From Acanthosepion esculentum (Eukaryota > Mollusca > Cephalopoda > Sepiida > Sepiidae), in assembly GCA_964036315.1 (NCBI GenBank), contig OZ038479.1, forward strand, positions 54,406,746-54,470,745: 64,000 bases of DNA. Direction: 5' to 3'. Below, one piece after another: positions 1-10,284 of this stretch. The translations under genes were made by a program, and so were the position numbers. Positions within the stretch are counted from its first letter, which is position 1. Each line of letters begins with the position of its first letter. The notes beneath the pieces were generated by a model, which was given only the letters and a program-made list of their open reading frames with translations, made no database searches and had not been told where the DNA came from.

Positions 1-344
1 CTAAATCTATGGGCCAAACCACCTGGTAGTGCTGAAGGGGTGCTAGCTACTCTACAACACAAACTCTATAAAATGTTTGTAAATACTTTTACAAAAAAGC
101 AAATATAGGATAATTGCAGGTGAATTTTCGATCAGTATAAAAAATAAAACATTTTTCATTATTATAATTTTTATTGAATGTTGGTACATGTTTCAAGACT
201 TCTATTCGTTCCATCATTTAAAGAGATACGTTGATGTAATCGTAAGTTCAAATGCAAACTGACAACACGGACTTGTAATAGACAATAATTGAAAATTCTA
301 AAAAGTAATGACATAAAAAAATAATAGGGTCGTGCAACATCTCT

Positions 345-820
345 GTGGTGTGTCCATTTAGGATGTGAGCTTTCATGCACCTCCACCACTTCCTGTCTTT
401 TATAGCTTTTAGTAAAGATTTTTTTGCTCTCTCCTAATCTCTATTCTAGCAACCATTTACAATCTTGTTAGGCAGGTTATTTGCTGCTTTCCTCTGTCCC
501 TCTTCAGTAATTCTTTGAGTGTCAAATTCTCTAAATCCGCTTTCTTCATTATGTGCCCTAGAAATTTCAACTCATTTTTTCTGATTTTAAATACAAATTT
601 CCTTTTTTATTTCCATTTTCCCTAAAACTTTCTCGTTACTCACATGTTCAGTCCATGGTATTCTCAGCATCCATCTTTTGCTATTCCACTCCACCTTTGG
701 ATTTTGGTGGTGTATATTATTCCAGCCTCTGTTAAAACATTTCTTTTTGTATTGACTTGATTTTGGTGTCTCCAATTCATAGTTTGCATCTTGGACTGTT
801 CCTTTTGCTAACAACTACAG
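345..820 (-). mobile_element. LINE remnant, RTE-like reverse transcriptase C-terminus
   Basis: Read on the minus strand, this encodes pieces typical of the C-terminal region of RTE-like endonuclease/reverse transcriptases. The motif LRIPWTEHVSNEKVL lies near 600-680. It is followed in other frames by residues resembling 'LKFLGHIMKKADLENLTLKE', and by a terminal 'DRKWWRCMKAHILNGHTT' near 345-405. The order matches the family, but the frame breaks several times, so the copy is dead. The 5' part (catalytic RT, endonuclease) is missing. Assignment to RTE rests on remembered family motifs, so the clade is provisional. Confidence 0.6.
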
Positions 821-999
821 ATTGTCTTCTCACTTTCCTTTACTACCTTCTCTAGTTCCTGTAGCTTCCTTTCAACAGTGTGCATATCTTATGTTGTTAA
901 GGCTGATTGAGGCTGCCAATAATGAATCCAAGTAGGATTTCTCATTCATTTTCTATCCATATTTGCTCCCAGTTTAAGTTTTGGATTATACTGTGGGTC

Positions 1000-1315
1000 A
1001 AGTCACTTTTTGGATAAAAGCATTGGTTGAAGTAATCCAAAAAGTGACTTAATCAAAAGAGTTGTGAGTTCAATACCTGGCCACAGCAGAGGGAACAAAA
1101 ACTTGGTGAGTTGAATTACTAAAAGGGAATTAATTGAAACTGAGATATCAAAATGGGCATGGTAGATGGAATTAGAACAATCTACCCATATGGACAAAAT
1201 AAAGGGTTTGGTTTGAAATTCCAATGAATATCAGCTGAAGAGGGCCAAAATGTTGTGAATATGGCAATAATGATGAGGACAACAGTGTGAATCATGTGAA
1301 TAGTGTAAATAATTA
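1000..1315 (+). mobile_element. tRNA-derived SINE (SINE-C family)
   Basis: A B-box-like stretch (GAGTTCAATACC, about 1067-1078) sits near the head. The 3' part (about 1225-1315) reads CTGAAGA, then a GGCC-type stem remnant, then AAAATGTTGTGAATA, then GATGAGGACAACAGTGTGAA and GTGTAAATAATT. The same tail occurs at 51.5, 52.9, 54.2, 54.5 and 63.8 kb. A 16-bp perfect inverted repeat (1000-1015 with 1035-1050, 19-nt spacer) lies over the head. The A box is not clear here. Confidence 0.55.
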
Positions 1316-1619
1316 AAAACATGTTAAATAAAATAAAAAAACAGAACATGGTTACATCATTTTAAGAATATTTATTGGGATAAATACATTTATTATCATT
1401 TGAAGGCCTTATCAGTTATGAAATTTTTCCACAAGTATTTTCTCATAGAGTTTTTGTTGTGACTCTCAGATTATCATTACAGAATTATTAGTAAATAACA
1501 CAGAGGTACATTGTCTTTCCAATAGATTAAAACATTCATTTTGTAAATAATTTTAAGAAAATCTATTGTTTGATAAAAAATCTTAAATATTATATTAATA
1601 AATAAATATATACTTAAAA

Positions 1620-2180
1620 TGTAACTCTGGGCAGGGAACGAACATGCATTCCCTGCAAAACCACCTTTTAGGCAGGTGCACCTTTACAGTTCATGGTAGA
1701 AGGTCTGTGTGTTCCAGTGATCCCAAGAGTGCAGCTCTCTGGAGTTTGAACTCCTGTAGGGTGACCCATGATGGTATGGTTGAGGAGGAGAGAACAGGCT
1801 GAATGCAACCAACATCTGAAGACCCAATGGCAAAATAGGCAGATTTACATGATTTTAATGGCTAAACCAGCAGAAGAGGGCAGCACCAATCGGGCTGGTG
1901 TAACCAAGGTGGACCTTGACAGACCAACCATCTGACAGCCAGATGCAACAAAGTTTGCCAGATCCCAACTGTTTTAATCCCCTTTGATCTGCAAGGGAGG
2001 TGCTTCAGGGTCATGTATGTGGGCTTCTCTGTCGCACATAGTTGCATACCAGAATCAAATTCATGCAAATCGCTTCATCAAACTCTCTTTGATTTACAGC
2101 CATCTCTGCCACTGCCACCAGGTGGGGGAGCAAGGGAATAGGGAGATAGAATAATGATCCGGATGTGAGTGGGTGCATAA
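1620..2180. repeat. GC-richer unassigned island
   Basis: This stretch is clearly richer in GC than its surroundings and reads like transposon-derived sequence (a GGAGTTTGAACTCC palindrome near 1740; GGTGTAACC/GGTGGACC words). I could not name a family, and no open frame of useful length is present. Confidence 0.25.
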
Positions 2181-2294
2181 ATAAATAGAAATTGTTCTCA
2201 TCTTTCCTTTGAAGACATTATGTAAGCATTTTGGTTCTTGCAAGAATACATGGAGGACAAATTAATTTTATCAGGGAAACAAGAAATTCAATTT

Positions 2295-2515
2295 TACTGT
2301 ATATACTTGAGTATAGTGCAAGTTTTATGATGAGTTTTTATGCCAAAAAATAGTGGTTGGGCACACTATACACAAGCAATTTTTTTGAAGAGTTTAAAAG
2401 TCATGCAGTTTTGGTGACCAGTTGCACTAATTTTTTTCTGGAGGGTTTTTCATGCAACAAAAATTCAGGAGTCCTACTATATATAAAGTCAGCTTATACA
2501 TAAGTATATACTGTA
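2295..2515. mobile_element. MITE with TACWGTATATACTT termini
   Basis: The left end (TACTGTATATACTTGAGTATA) and the reverse complement of the right end (TACAGTATATACTTATGTATA) match with about 3 differences over 20 bp. They bound a 221-bp non-coding element with TA at both borders. This is the architecture of a small non-autonomous DNA transposon. The superfamily is not determined. Confidence 0.55.
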
Positions 2516-2913
2516 TTTCACATTTCTTGGAAACAAAGGAACTCTTCCCTTTTAGCAAAAAATTTTTCTGGCATGAAAAATTAGGGGAAGGCAGAAAATA
2601 AAAATCAACCATGAAAACCAAAATTGTTTTTCACAGTTCAGCCTGTATTAGTGACGTGGGTTGTTTCGTTACCCCCCACCCCAAATTTTTAAAGTACTCA
2701 GAATTCCTAGTTGGCAACCTGTTTCTTTTGCCCCCTCCCACTACTCTCCTGAACCAATGTGGGTGTGTAGTATGTGGCATGGCATGGTACAGCTGTAGCT
2801 AAGTTGTGGTGGGAGGCAGATGCAGTGCTATTCATTTTTGGAAATCCGAGGTGACGTGACTACTGCATGCGTAAAGCTGGTAAACGTGGCAGAATGAAAT
2901 AATTTATAAAATC

Positions 2914-3176
2914 AAATGAATAAAGACAAGGAAAACTTATCTTAGTTGACGTGTTTTGTCCTCTGAGAAACTTTATCAAGGCAAATGCAAGGGTTTTATT
3001 TTGTAATGGGTATTTATATACAAGAGCAAAAATGTATTGGTTTTCCAAAATTTTAAATTTAAGAATGCTCATAAATATTCATCAGATTAGCTGAAAAATC
3101 AGGCAAGCTATGTTAAAGTCCCTCAGAGGACGAAATGCGTCGGCTAAGATAAGTTTTCCTTTTGTCTTTATTCATA
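2914..3176. repeat. Inverted repeat, about 60-bp arms
   Basis: The segment 2914-2976 is close to the reverse complement of 3112-3176 (shared words: AATGAATAAAGACAA, GGAAAACTTATCTTAG, GTCCTCTGAG). The two arms are about 135 bp apart. They differ by roughly 8 substitutions plus one small indel, so the structure is old. It lies just downstream of the first zinc-finger gene. Confidence 0.6.
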
Positions 3177-3294
3177 TTGTCCTTTTAAAGATATACTCCA
3201 TCTGAATTTTTTACTCATAAAATTTAACTTTTTTTTTCTCAATCATATTTTTCTTTTGGATTTTCTTGTCCTTGTGTATATTTGAAATACATAT

Positions 3295-4284
3295 TCATAC
3301 TGATTCAAAAGAATATATTTTCTGTTCATCATGAATTTCCTCATGACTTTTTAAGTCATCATTAAATGGAAATGGCAAGGCACATAACTCGGATGGTTTT
3401 TCATCAGTGTGGGAATTCATGTGCTGTTTTAAGGTAGAAATACTTAAAAATGTAGAACCACAAACTCCACAAGAAAACGATTTCTCTTCACTGTGTGTTG
3501 CAACGTGTCTCTTCAAAGCTGCACTGCTTGAAAATGAGCACCCACATATTTTACAAGAGTATGGCTGCTCTCCAGTGTGCACTAGCATATGCCGTTTTAA
3601 ATTAGAGTTAAGTGAGAATGCAACTCCACAAATTTCACAAGTATATGGTTTTTCACCAGTGTGTGTTCTTATATGCAGCTTCAAAATGAAACCATGCGAA
3701 AATGCACAACCACAAACCTCACAAGAATATGGTTTTTCTCCTGTATGTGTCTTAAAGTGTCTTTTCAAAGCAGAACTGCTTGGGAATGCAGATCCACATA
3801 ATTCACAAGAATATGGTCTTAGTCCTGTGTGTATTCGCAAGTGTATTTTCAGATCTGAACGCTTCAAAAATGTACCTTCACAAATATCACAGGAATACGG
3901 TTTCTCTCCAGTATGCATTTGCATGTGTTTTTTCAAATTTGAACTGTCTGAAAATAAAAATCCACATACTTCACAAGAGTAAGGTTTTTCTCCTGTGTGT
4001 CTCCTCATATGGACTTTTAAATGGTATTTCTGTGAAAATGCTGATCCACACATTTCACAAGAAAATGGCTTCTCTCCTGTGTGTGTATGCAAGTGTCTTT
4101 TCAATGATGAACCCCTTGAAAATGCAGACCCACAAATATCACAAGAATAAGGTTTCTCCCTAGTGTGTGTTTGTATATGCCTTTTCAAACCTGAGCTGTC
4201 GGAAAATATGGATCCACACACTTCACAGGAGTATAATTTCTCTTTGGTGTGTGTTTCCATGTATGCACCTAAGGCTGAATCCAT
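3295..4284 (-). CDS. C2H2 zinc-finger protein, 10 intact fingers
   Basis: The product is predicted to be a nuclear DNA-binding protein made almost wholly of Kruppel-type fingers. From the N-terminus there are 10 fingers of the form CX2CX12HX3H joined by TGEKP-type linkers. Recognition helices in order are DSSGLKR, RGSSLKR, QKYHLKV, DSSNLKK, KRSDLKI, SSSALKR, HGFILKL, LNSNLKR, SSAALKR and SISTLKQ. An eleventh C-terminal unit (helix NDDLKS) has lost its first Cys, and linkers near the C-terminus have drifted (SEEKS, TDEKP). I chose the first ATG at 4284; the longer frame to 4290 begins with TTG. The residues before finger 1 (SMDSALGAYMETH) look like half of an older finger, and an in-frame TGA lies just upstream. 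No KRAB, BTB, ZAD or SCAN domain and no intron is visible. Either the frame is short and complete, or an upstream exon is missed. No specific target can be inferred. Confidence 0.85.
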   Translation of the reverse strand: MDSALGAYMETHTKEKLYSCEVCGSIFSDSSGLKRHIQTHTREKPYSCDICGSAFSRGSSLKRHLHTHTGEKPFSCEMCGSAFSQKYHLKVHMRRHTGEKPYSCEVCGFLFSDSSNLKKHMQMHTGEKPYSCDICEGTFLKRSDLKIHLRIHTGLRPYSCELCGSAFPSSSALKRHFKTHTGEKPYSCEVCGCAFSHGFILKLHIRTHTGEKPYTCEICGVAFSLNSNLKRHMLVHTGEQPYSCKICGCSFSSSAALKRHVATHSEEKSFSCGVCGSTFLSISTLKQHMNSHTDEKPSELCALPFPFNDDLKSHEEIHDEQKIYSFESV

Positions 4285-4299
4285 TGACAATTTTTTGTT

Positions 4300-5290
4300 T
4301 ACTCACTTGCGTGGCATCAAATCTTCTTTTCAATGTATACAGGATGAAAATCAGTCATCAGTCTTTTCTTGTGAGAATATAAGCTTTCATTTTTTTTATC
4401 AGACCGGACCCACTGTAAAGCAAAGGAATCGTTATTAATGTAAAAGCAGAATAATGGATTAATTCAATAATTCAGCATACAACTTAATGCTTTGGTATAT
4501 CATACAATTGGTTTGTACAATAGAGCCAAGCAGATGTTTGTGACCTTTTAGTGCCTAAATCATTTTCAACTGAATTATGGAACTTAAGAGGAAGATTAAA
4601 ACAAAACTTTCACATTTCTAATTAAAAAGTAGGGCAAAACCATTTCCCCAAAATGCTTAAATTTTGCATTTAACCCATTTAGATTCTTCAGGGGATTCTC
4701 AGTGCCAGAAATAGAATTCAGCATTCCCAAAAATATAGGAATAGAAGTCTAGATCATGATTTTCTGATAAATACAAGGAAACTGATATTTGGTGCTAAAG
4801 GTGGGTAATGGTTAATTTAACATATGACTTGATTTAGTTCTTATTTTTTTTTTTGTGTAATGTAAAGCCAAAATATATTTTGTATTGTAGGAGGTTGTTT
4901 ACATTACTCAGTAGGTCTCCTGTTGTGTAGAAAGACTGACCAATGTTCTTTATACTGACTATTGAAATATGAACTTGTTCATCGCATATGAGTAGAACAT
5001 CTGCTCATGGAACAGAGTTGCAAAGTGGGTCACAAAGCTGTAGTGTTTGTGATGTATGCATTGCTGCACTGAACTACAGTATATTCTATTACTATCTTAT
5101 TAATCCATGTCCATCATGTGATTAAACCTTTTCTTTGCTAAATCTTGTTTTCCAGTGATTTCCTTACAGTATTATTAACTAGAAACTACGAGCATTAAAA
5201 GCTCCCCCCCAATATATGAAAGAAATTGACTGTGTTTTAAATATCTTCTTGATAACAATTTTGCAAATTTAAACTGTTTTAATATTTTGG
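4300..5290. other. Intergenic, mostly unassigned; one SINE-tail fragment
   Basis: This is AT-rich sequence upstream of the minus-strand zinc-finger gene. Around 4845-4905 there is a piece similar to the tail of the 5S/tRNA SINE (AAAGCCAAAATATATTTTGTATTGTAGGA). No CpG-rich promoter and no convincing TATA/Inr arrangement was recognised. The rest shows nothing I can name. Confidence 0.35.
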
Positions 5291-5296
5291 AACTTA

Positions 5297-6010
5297 CACA
5301 GGGCTGGATTAACCATTAAGCAAAATAAGCACTTGCTTAAGCATCAAGTAAAGAGGGCACCATAGAAATTATGATATGACGTTATTGTACATACCTAAAT
5401 AAATAAGTCGAACGTGATTAACATTTGAATCTATCAGGTGCCATTACAAATGGGGAGATGACTGACCCGTAGTGAATCATTATTGCAATTCTGATTGGTT
5501 ATTAAGGGAATGGACTAAGGGAGATAATGAGGTTTGTATTTACTCAATACATCACATCTCCCATCTTGAATGAGTACTACTAATTAACTTCATGGAATTT
5601 AATTTTTATGAACAATCACACGAGTAGGCTACCTTCATGTTAGTATGACATTATTCTAGTCATATGTGATTCTGTAATATACTAGTTTGTTGATTACATG
5701 AGCACTTTTAGTCATAGTTCTGTTAGAATCTGGTTGTGACTCATTTGACAGCGGTCGCTCAGATATGAGTGATACTTTCTGGATGGGTTCCCAGAGTTGG
5801 AACTGATGATCAGCCTCTCTCAGTGGTCATATGTGCCTCCAGTTCTTTCTATATTTGTTTCCAGCTGGTGTTTCCACAATACACATTCTCAGCTGATATC
5901 CTTTTTGTATTACTCACCAAGACTTCATGCTAGCATACTTGCAGATGTATGAGGGCACCAAAACCTTTTTAAGTGTTTAGGGCTTCTACGAGTCTTGGTT
6001 GAGCCCTGAA
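5297..6010. repeat. Interspersed repeat with GGGCTGGATTAACC start
   Basis: The segment opens with GGGCTGGATTAACCATTAAG and words such as AAATAAGCACTTGCTTA and GGGCACCA. It closes near 5950-6010 with GGGCACCAAAACC, TTTAGGGC and TTGGTTGAGCCC. This layout resembles a widespread animal repeat that begins GGGCCGGATTAACC and ends in a related motif. No coding capacity is seen. Confidence 0.35.
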
Positions 6011-8400
6011 GAAAAAACTATACACTATAAAGAAAAAAGTTTTTGTTTTTGGTATTTTTATTATAACACTATTCAAAGTTGGGGCATTAGAGACAAAATA
6101 TGACAGAAAAAATGTGTTAATTTTACTTGTGTTGTAGGGATCTCAGATTGACTTGATATAGGTCATTTTTGAGAAAGGGATCAACATTTCAATCACTTAT
6201 TCAATGAATTTCCTGGCAAAAATAGCAACTATCCAGAATTGATCATCTGAAGATAGTTGATTAAAAATGTGCAAGTTGTGATTAACATCAAAGGTTCCCT
6301 GTTCCTGCATATTTTTTATACTTATTTATGAAAAGGGAATTTTGTGAGAAAAATTTACAGAAATTTCAAACCAATCTTAACCGGCCTTTTAATTATTTTT
6401 AAATCTTAAAAATACAATTTGAATACTTAATATCTAGATATTTTTGCAGGGGTACATTTTATTAGAGTAATAAAAGCAGAGACATATATATATTTTTTTT
6501 GTCACAAATATCCTTTTAATATTATCATAAATTGTTAATACTGAAATATGAAATCAGCTAAACCAGTTTATAGGTCTTTTATTAGAACAGAAAAAAAAAC
6601 ACCCAGTGATTAAAAAATAGACAACCTTAGAGTAATGTTATTTACAGACAAAAATATAATATTAAATGCTCATTACCTTTAAGTCCACCATTCACTCCTG
6701 TTTACAGAGAGAAGGCTGGCAGGACTTAATGTATACTTGATTCCAAAACCTTCAAGTGATAATTGATATTAGTCTTACTCAGCACTGAGAACATGTCTGG
6801 GCTATAAGACTGAGCACACTGTTGAGTTTTAATCAGATGTTAGGCTATTGTTGAGCCTGATACATTGACACACCTATGTAAATTGTCAACCTTTCCCTTG
6901 TGAATATTGACTGACAATATTTACATTTTTAAAGATGAGTCCCCAAAGAAATCAAATCGATTAATTTAATTTTAAATTTAATTTTAAGCTGTGTGAAATG
7001 TTTAAATCAGAAAATAAGAAAATAGAATTTTTTTAATAAAATATACTGTAGATAGGGTTATGAAAAAAAAAATGGTTTTTCAAGATTTATTTTCATTTGT
7101 TATTACCATATTTTCTTGTGCTTAATATGAGAAATTTTTATCAAAATTAAAGGTAAAAAGGGAGGAGGTGTTTTATACATGAATACAGATTTTCAGAAAT
7201 TTTTACTCCACTTAAAAAAACCTTATTTGAAACAGCAAGATTGCAATTACACTCAGCACAATAGATAATAAAATACAAAGTAGAAAGGTGTTAATAACAA
7301 TTGTTTGCAAAAGGTATTTCATGTGTCAGGCAACATTTGTTCTTTGTGAGTCAGCATAATTTAATGTCTTTTGTCTTAAAGACAGGAAATTTGCCAAAAT
7401 TGTTTTAAAAAAAAAAAATTTATTAGAGAGAATACACATTCTGTTAGGTTTTGATAATGTTAATGTTACAATAATAGCCTAACTATTGTATAAATGATAT
7501 ATTTTTTTTAGTTTTTCCGCTTGAAAAATGGGGTGATAATTCATATGCTGTTTTCTTGTTTCATATTCCTCTGTTTATTGACACAAATTATCCAGTTTGA
7601 AACTTCAAATGATCCAAGAAAAATAAAACAATACAAAATAGATATATAACTAATCGAGACATAATTATATCACTATATAGTGTTGACTGGTACTTGTAAT
7701 TTTAAATTGCAAAATATTATGATATGTGGATATGATATTGAGATTTAAAGGAATAATATAGTACAACTTTTCAAAAGATCTTACATCGGAATGACTGTAC
7801 TATGGACTCGTATCATATTTGAGGATGTAATTTATTCCATGTTTTTAGCTTCAGTAATATGGGGTCATCTACATATGAAAATACGGAAAATGTTTTTTAT
7901 TATTTTAAATTGTGTTTTTTGGGAGGATTTTGAATTGTTGTTCTTCAATAATTATATCTTTTTCATAATTTTTAATAACTGAGAAATAAATATGTAACAA
8001 GGAAATTTCAAGATGTGTTTGCTGCTACAATTAAAATAATAAATTTATCTATTTAAATCTTTTGCATAACAGCCACATATCTCTGCATTTTTACCATTTG
8101 ACAAATACTTGAAATCTTGACACTGTCTCCTCTCAGACTAGATATAGCACAGATCACTTGGGAAATGTCAACAAAAATACCAAATGTCCATTTGTGAGCA
8201 TAATGTTCATCTGATAAGGATTCAATTATAAGAATCTGTTTTGGAAAATATTTTCATAGTAATTGTTCTGATGAATTTTCCTTTATGTTACCTAGACTTT
8301 ATGAATTTAAGCACAGTACTAGATTAACAGCAATGTTCTATCATTTTACAGTTGTAATAGCTAGATGCAACTGTAAGTTCTATACTAACAGTTTCTTCTC
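6010..8400. other. AT-rich stretch with no recognised feature
   Basis: Long A and T runs are present, with no open frame that resembles a protein family, no tandem array and no SINE head on either strand. The 63-residue frame at 7791-7982 has no recognisable composition or motif and is treated as chance. Confidence 0.5.
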
Positions 8401-8404
8401 TTGC

Positions 8405-8600
8405 ACTTCTCTCCCAGCTTCTTGCTTTCTAGTCAAGTTTGATGTTTAAAAATTTAAATGCAATGTCAATCATTATCTTCTGTATTCTTAACTCCTGTTC
8501 TTTTATTGGTCTTTCTCTTTAACAATGTTTTTTTTTTCATATTCTCTTACTCAGTAACCTCTTGCATCTTTGTAGATTTATTGCCTTGCTTAGAGTGAAA
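8405..8600 (+). mobile_element. LINE 3'-end remnant (RTE/CR1-like C-terminus family)
   Basis: This is a diverged copy of a 3' end also found on the minus strand at 32.8-33.1, 45.7-45.9, 51.3-51.5 and 51.9-52.1 kb. In the best copy (51.3-51.5 kb) it encodes RTSHLWNSLPTSW, the typical end of a non-LTR reverse transcriptase ORF, followed by a short conserved 3' UTR. Here the frame is broken. Confidence 0.45.
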
Positions 8601-8696
8601 TGATTAAAAAAAAAAAAGAAGCAATATTTATTGTTTTCTCATTTTTTACATCACTTGTTCATAGCAGTTTTAAAAGTTTCTGTAGTTTTTTTTAGG

Positions 8697-8958
8697 GTGG
8701 AGTTAGAGAGCTGTAACAAGTCTTACTAATTAATCCATAGATGGGGAGAATATGTATATATATACTCCCAAGGATATTTGCACATAAATGAATATAATGA
8801 ACCCAACAGGAATTTGAACTTGGTTTTCTGATTAAGAATTCTGAGCTGTTATTTAATACGCCACACATATATCCAAGCTTACAGCACCTGGTGTTCACAA
8901 ACGGTCATCCATTTAGGTACTGACCAGGCCCGACGTTGCTTAACTTTAGTGATCATGT
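8697..8958 (-). mobile_element. 5S rRNA/tRNA chimeric SINE, head truncated
   Basis: This matches the element at 9725-10124 almost base for base from TACAAGTCTTACTAATTAATCC through a tRNA-like B box (complement of GGAATTTGAACTTGG) and into the 5S-like block. Similarity stops at 8958, within the 5S part, so the 5' third of the 5S head is missing. The 3' tail is also shortened. Confidence 0.7.
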
Positions 8959-9149
8959 TAGTTGTAAATATGCCCTAAATTTTACTGTTCATCAGCCCTA
9001 TCTCTGTCAAGGGAGAAACCCTATTAAGCAATGACATTTTTCTCCTTAACAGCTATCGACATTCCAGAAAAGAACCAAGCATACATTAAACATACATTAA
9101 TTAAATACAACAATATATTTCTTAAGGGATGTGTAGGTAGCATAACAAA

Positions 9150-9500
9150 AAGCAGTGTTGAAAGTTACTTCACTTTCACATAAATGCCCTTACCTCCATC
9201 TATAGATTAAAAAGCAGGGTAGACTGGACTCTTTATTCTTGGATGACAGCTAGTCTACAAGATTTATATTTATTTATTTTTTTTTTTTATCAACCTTTTG
9301 TAGCTTATTTAAAGCCCAAACACATTTTGGATTGTAGGAAGTCACTTACAGTACCCAGTGTTTCTAAGCAGTATCGACAAGGCTTTGGTCAAACAAAAAT
9401 CAGTGTTTTCAGTGCCAGTCTACAGTACAAAAACAACTCTGAATTCAAACTGGTGAAGACAACAGGGAACTACTCCACTATCTTTCGCAAGAATTTATAG
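9150..9500. mobile_element. Composite SINE fragments
   Basis: 9180-9260 carries SINE-A core sequence (TATTCTTGGATGACAGCTAGTCTAC) on the plus strand. 9265-9345 is the 5S/tRNA-SINE tail (TTTATCAACCTTTTGTAGC) in minus orientation. 9400-9500 repeats AACAACTCTGAATTCAAAC, also found after the SINE core at 30.7 kb. The 85-residue frame across it is translated SINE and not a gene. Confidence 0.45.
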
Positions 9501-9724
9501 TAATTCATAGATAAAGAAATCTGAAGAACAACTACATGGCGAAAAGAAACATTACTTAAAAAAAAAAAAAAAAACATCTAGAGGACTATATATTATTTTT
9601 TTTCTCAAAATTATTATAGCCAGTAATTGGAGATGTTATTTGACATTTAAAAACAATTTTTGTTGGAGAATGTTCTAAAACTTCCCCACATTTCTATAAG
9701 TTGACTCTTCAAAAGTACAGTATT

Positions 9725-10124
9725 TGATTGATTGATTCATTTTCTATGGTTTATCAACCTTTTGCAGGTTATTTAAAGCCAGAAAATATTTTTAGATTGT
9801 AAGATTTGTTTTTTTTTTTTAGACAATAATGGTTTAGTGATACAAGTCTTACTAATTAATCCATAGATGGGGAGAATATGTATATATATATATACTCCCA
9901 AGGATATTTGCATATAAATGAATATAATGAACCCAACAGGAATTTGAACTTAGCTTTCTGATTAACAATTCTGAGCTGTTATTTAATACGCCACCCATAT
10001 ATCCAAGCTTACAGCACCTGGTGTTCCCAAACGGTCATCCATTTAGGTACTGACCAGGCCCGACGTTGCTTAACTTTAGTGATCATATGGGAACAGGTGT
10101 TTCAATGTGATGTGGCTGTAAGCC
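9725..10124 (-). mobile_element. Full-length 5S rRNA/tRNA chimeric SINE
   Basis: On the minus strand the element starts with about 120 nt (10124 to 10005) that align along the whole of animal 5S rRNA. Recognisable blocks are AAGTTAAGCAACGTCGGGCC (box A region), CCTGGTCAGTACCTAAATGG (box C region) and CACCAGGTGCTGTAAGCTT (3' end). Next comes a tRNA-like segment with a degenerate B box (AAGTTCAAATTCC, about 9940-9952). A long unique body follows, then the tail GGTTATTTAAAGCC / GGTTGATAAACCATAGAAAATG, ending in short ATCA-type repeats near 9725-9740. A 5S head with its internal promoter followed by a tRNA-derived unit is the plan known from chimeric 5S-tRNA SINEs such as AmnSINE1. Confidence 0.8.
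10005..10124 (-). pseudogene. 5S rRNA-derived sequence (SINE head)
   Basis: The sequence is nearly the same length as 5S rRNA (about 119 nt) and is collinear with it, including the complementary ends GGCTTACAGCC... and ...GGTGCTGTAAGCTT. It differs at many positions and sits inside a SINE, so it is not expected to be a functional ribosomal gene. Confidence 0.75.
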
Positions 10125-10284
10125 AAAAGTACAGTAAAAATAATGCATTTCTCAGTGGTGTTTGAATTAGATGTTCACTGGGTGCCTCAAGGTTTTTGCC
10201 TTGAGCAGAAACTAGGTCCAGCTTAATCTACAACTAATAGATTTCTCGGCATTAAAGCGAGAAAAACAAGTTTAACCTTTGTGG

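Noticed and set aside
4284..4320. Splice donor (CAAGTGAGT) upstream of the first zinc-finger ATG on the minus strand
   Set aside because: The match is good, but the ATG would then lie in an intron, and no matching acceptor or exon could be found; left as chance.
3407..4438. Plus-strand frames over the first zinc-finger gene
   Set aside because: Antisense shadows of the zinc-finger repeats, as above.
10005..10124. Functional 5S rRNA gene
   Set aside because: Many differences from 5S, location inside a multi-copy SINE, and continuation into a tRNA-like unit point to a retroposed head.
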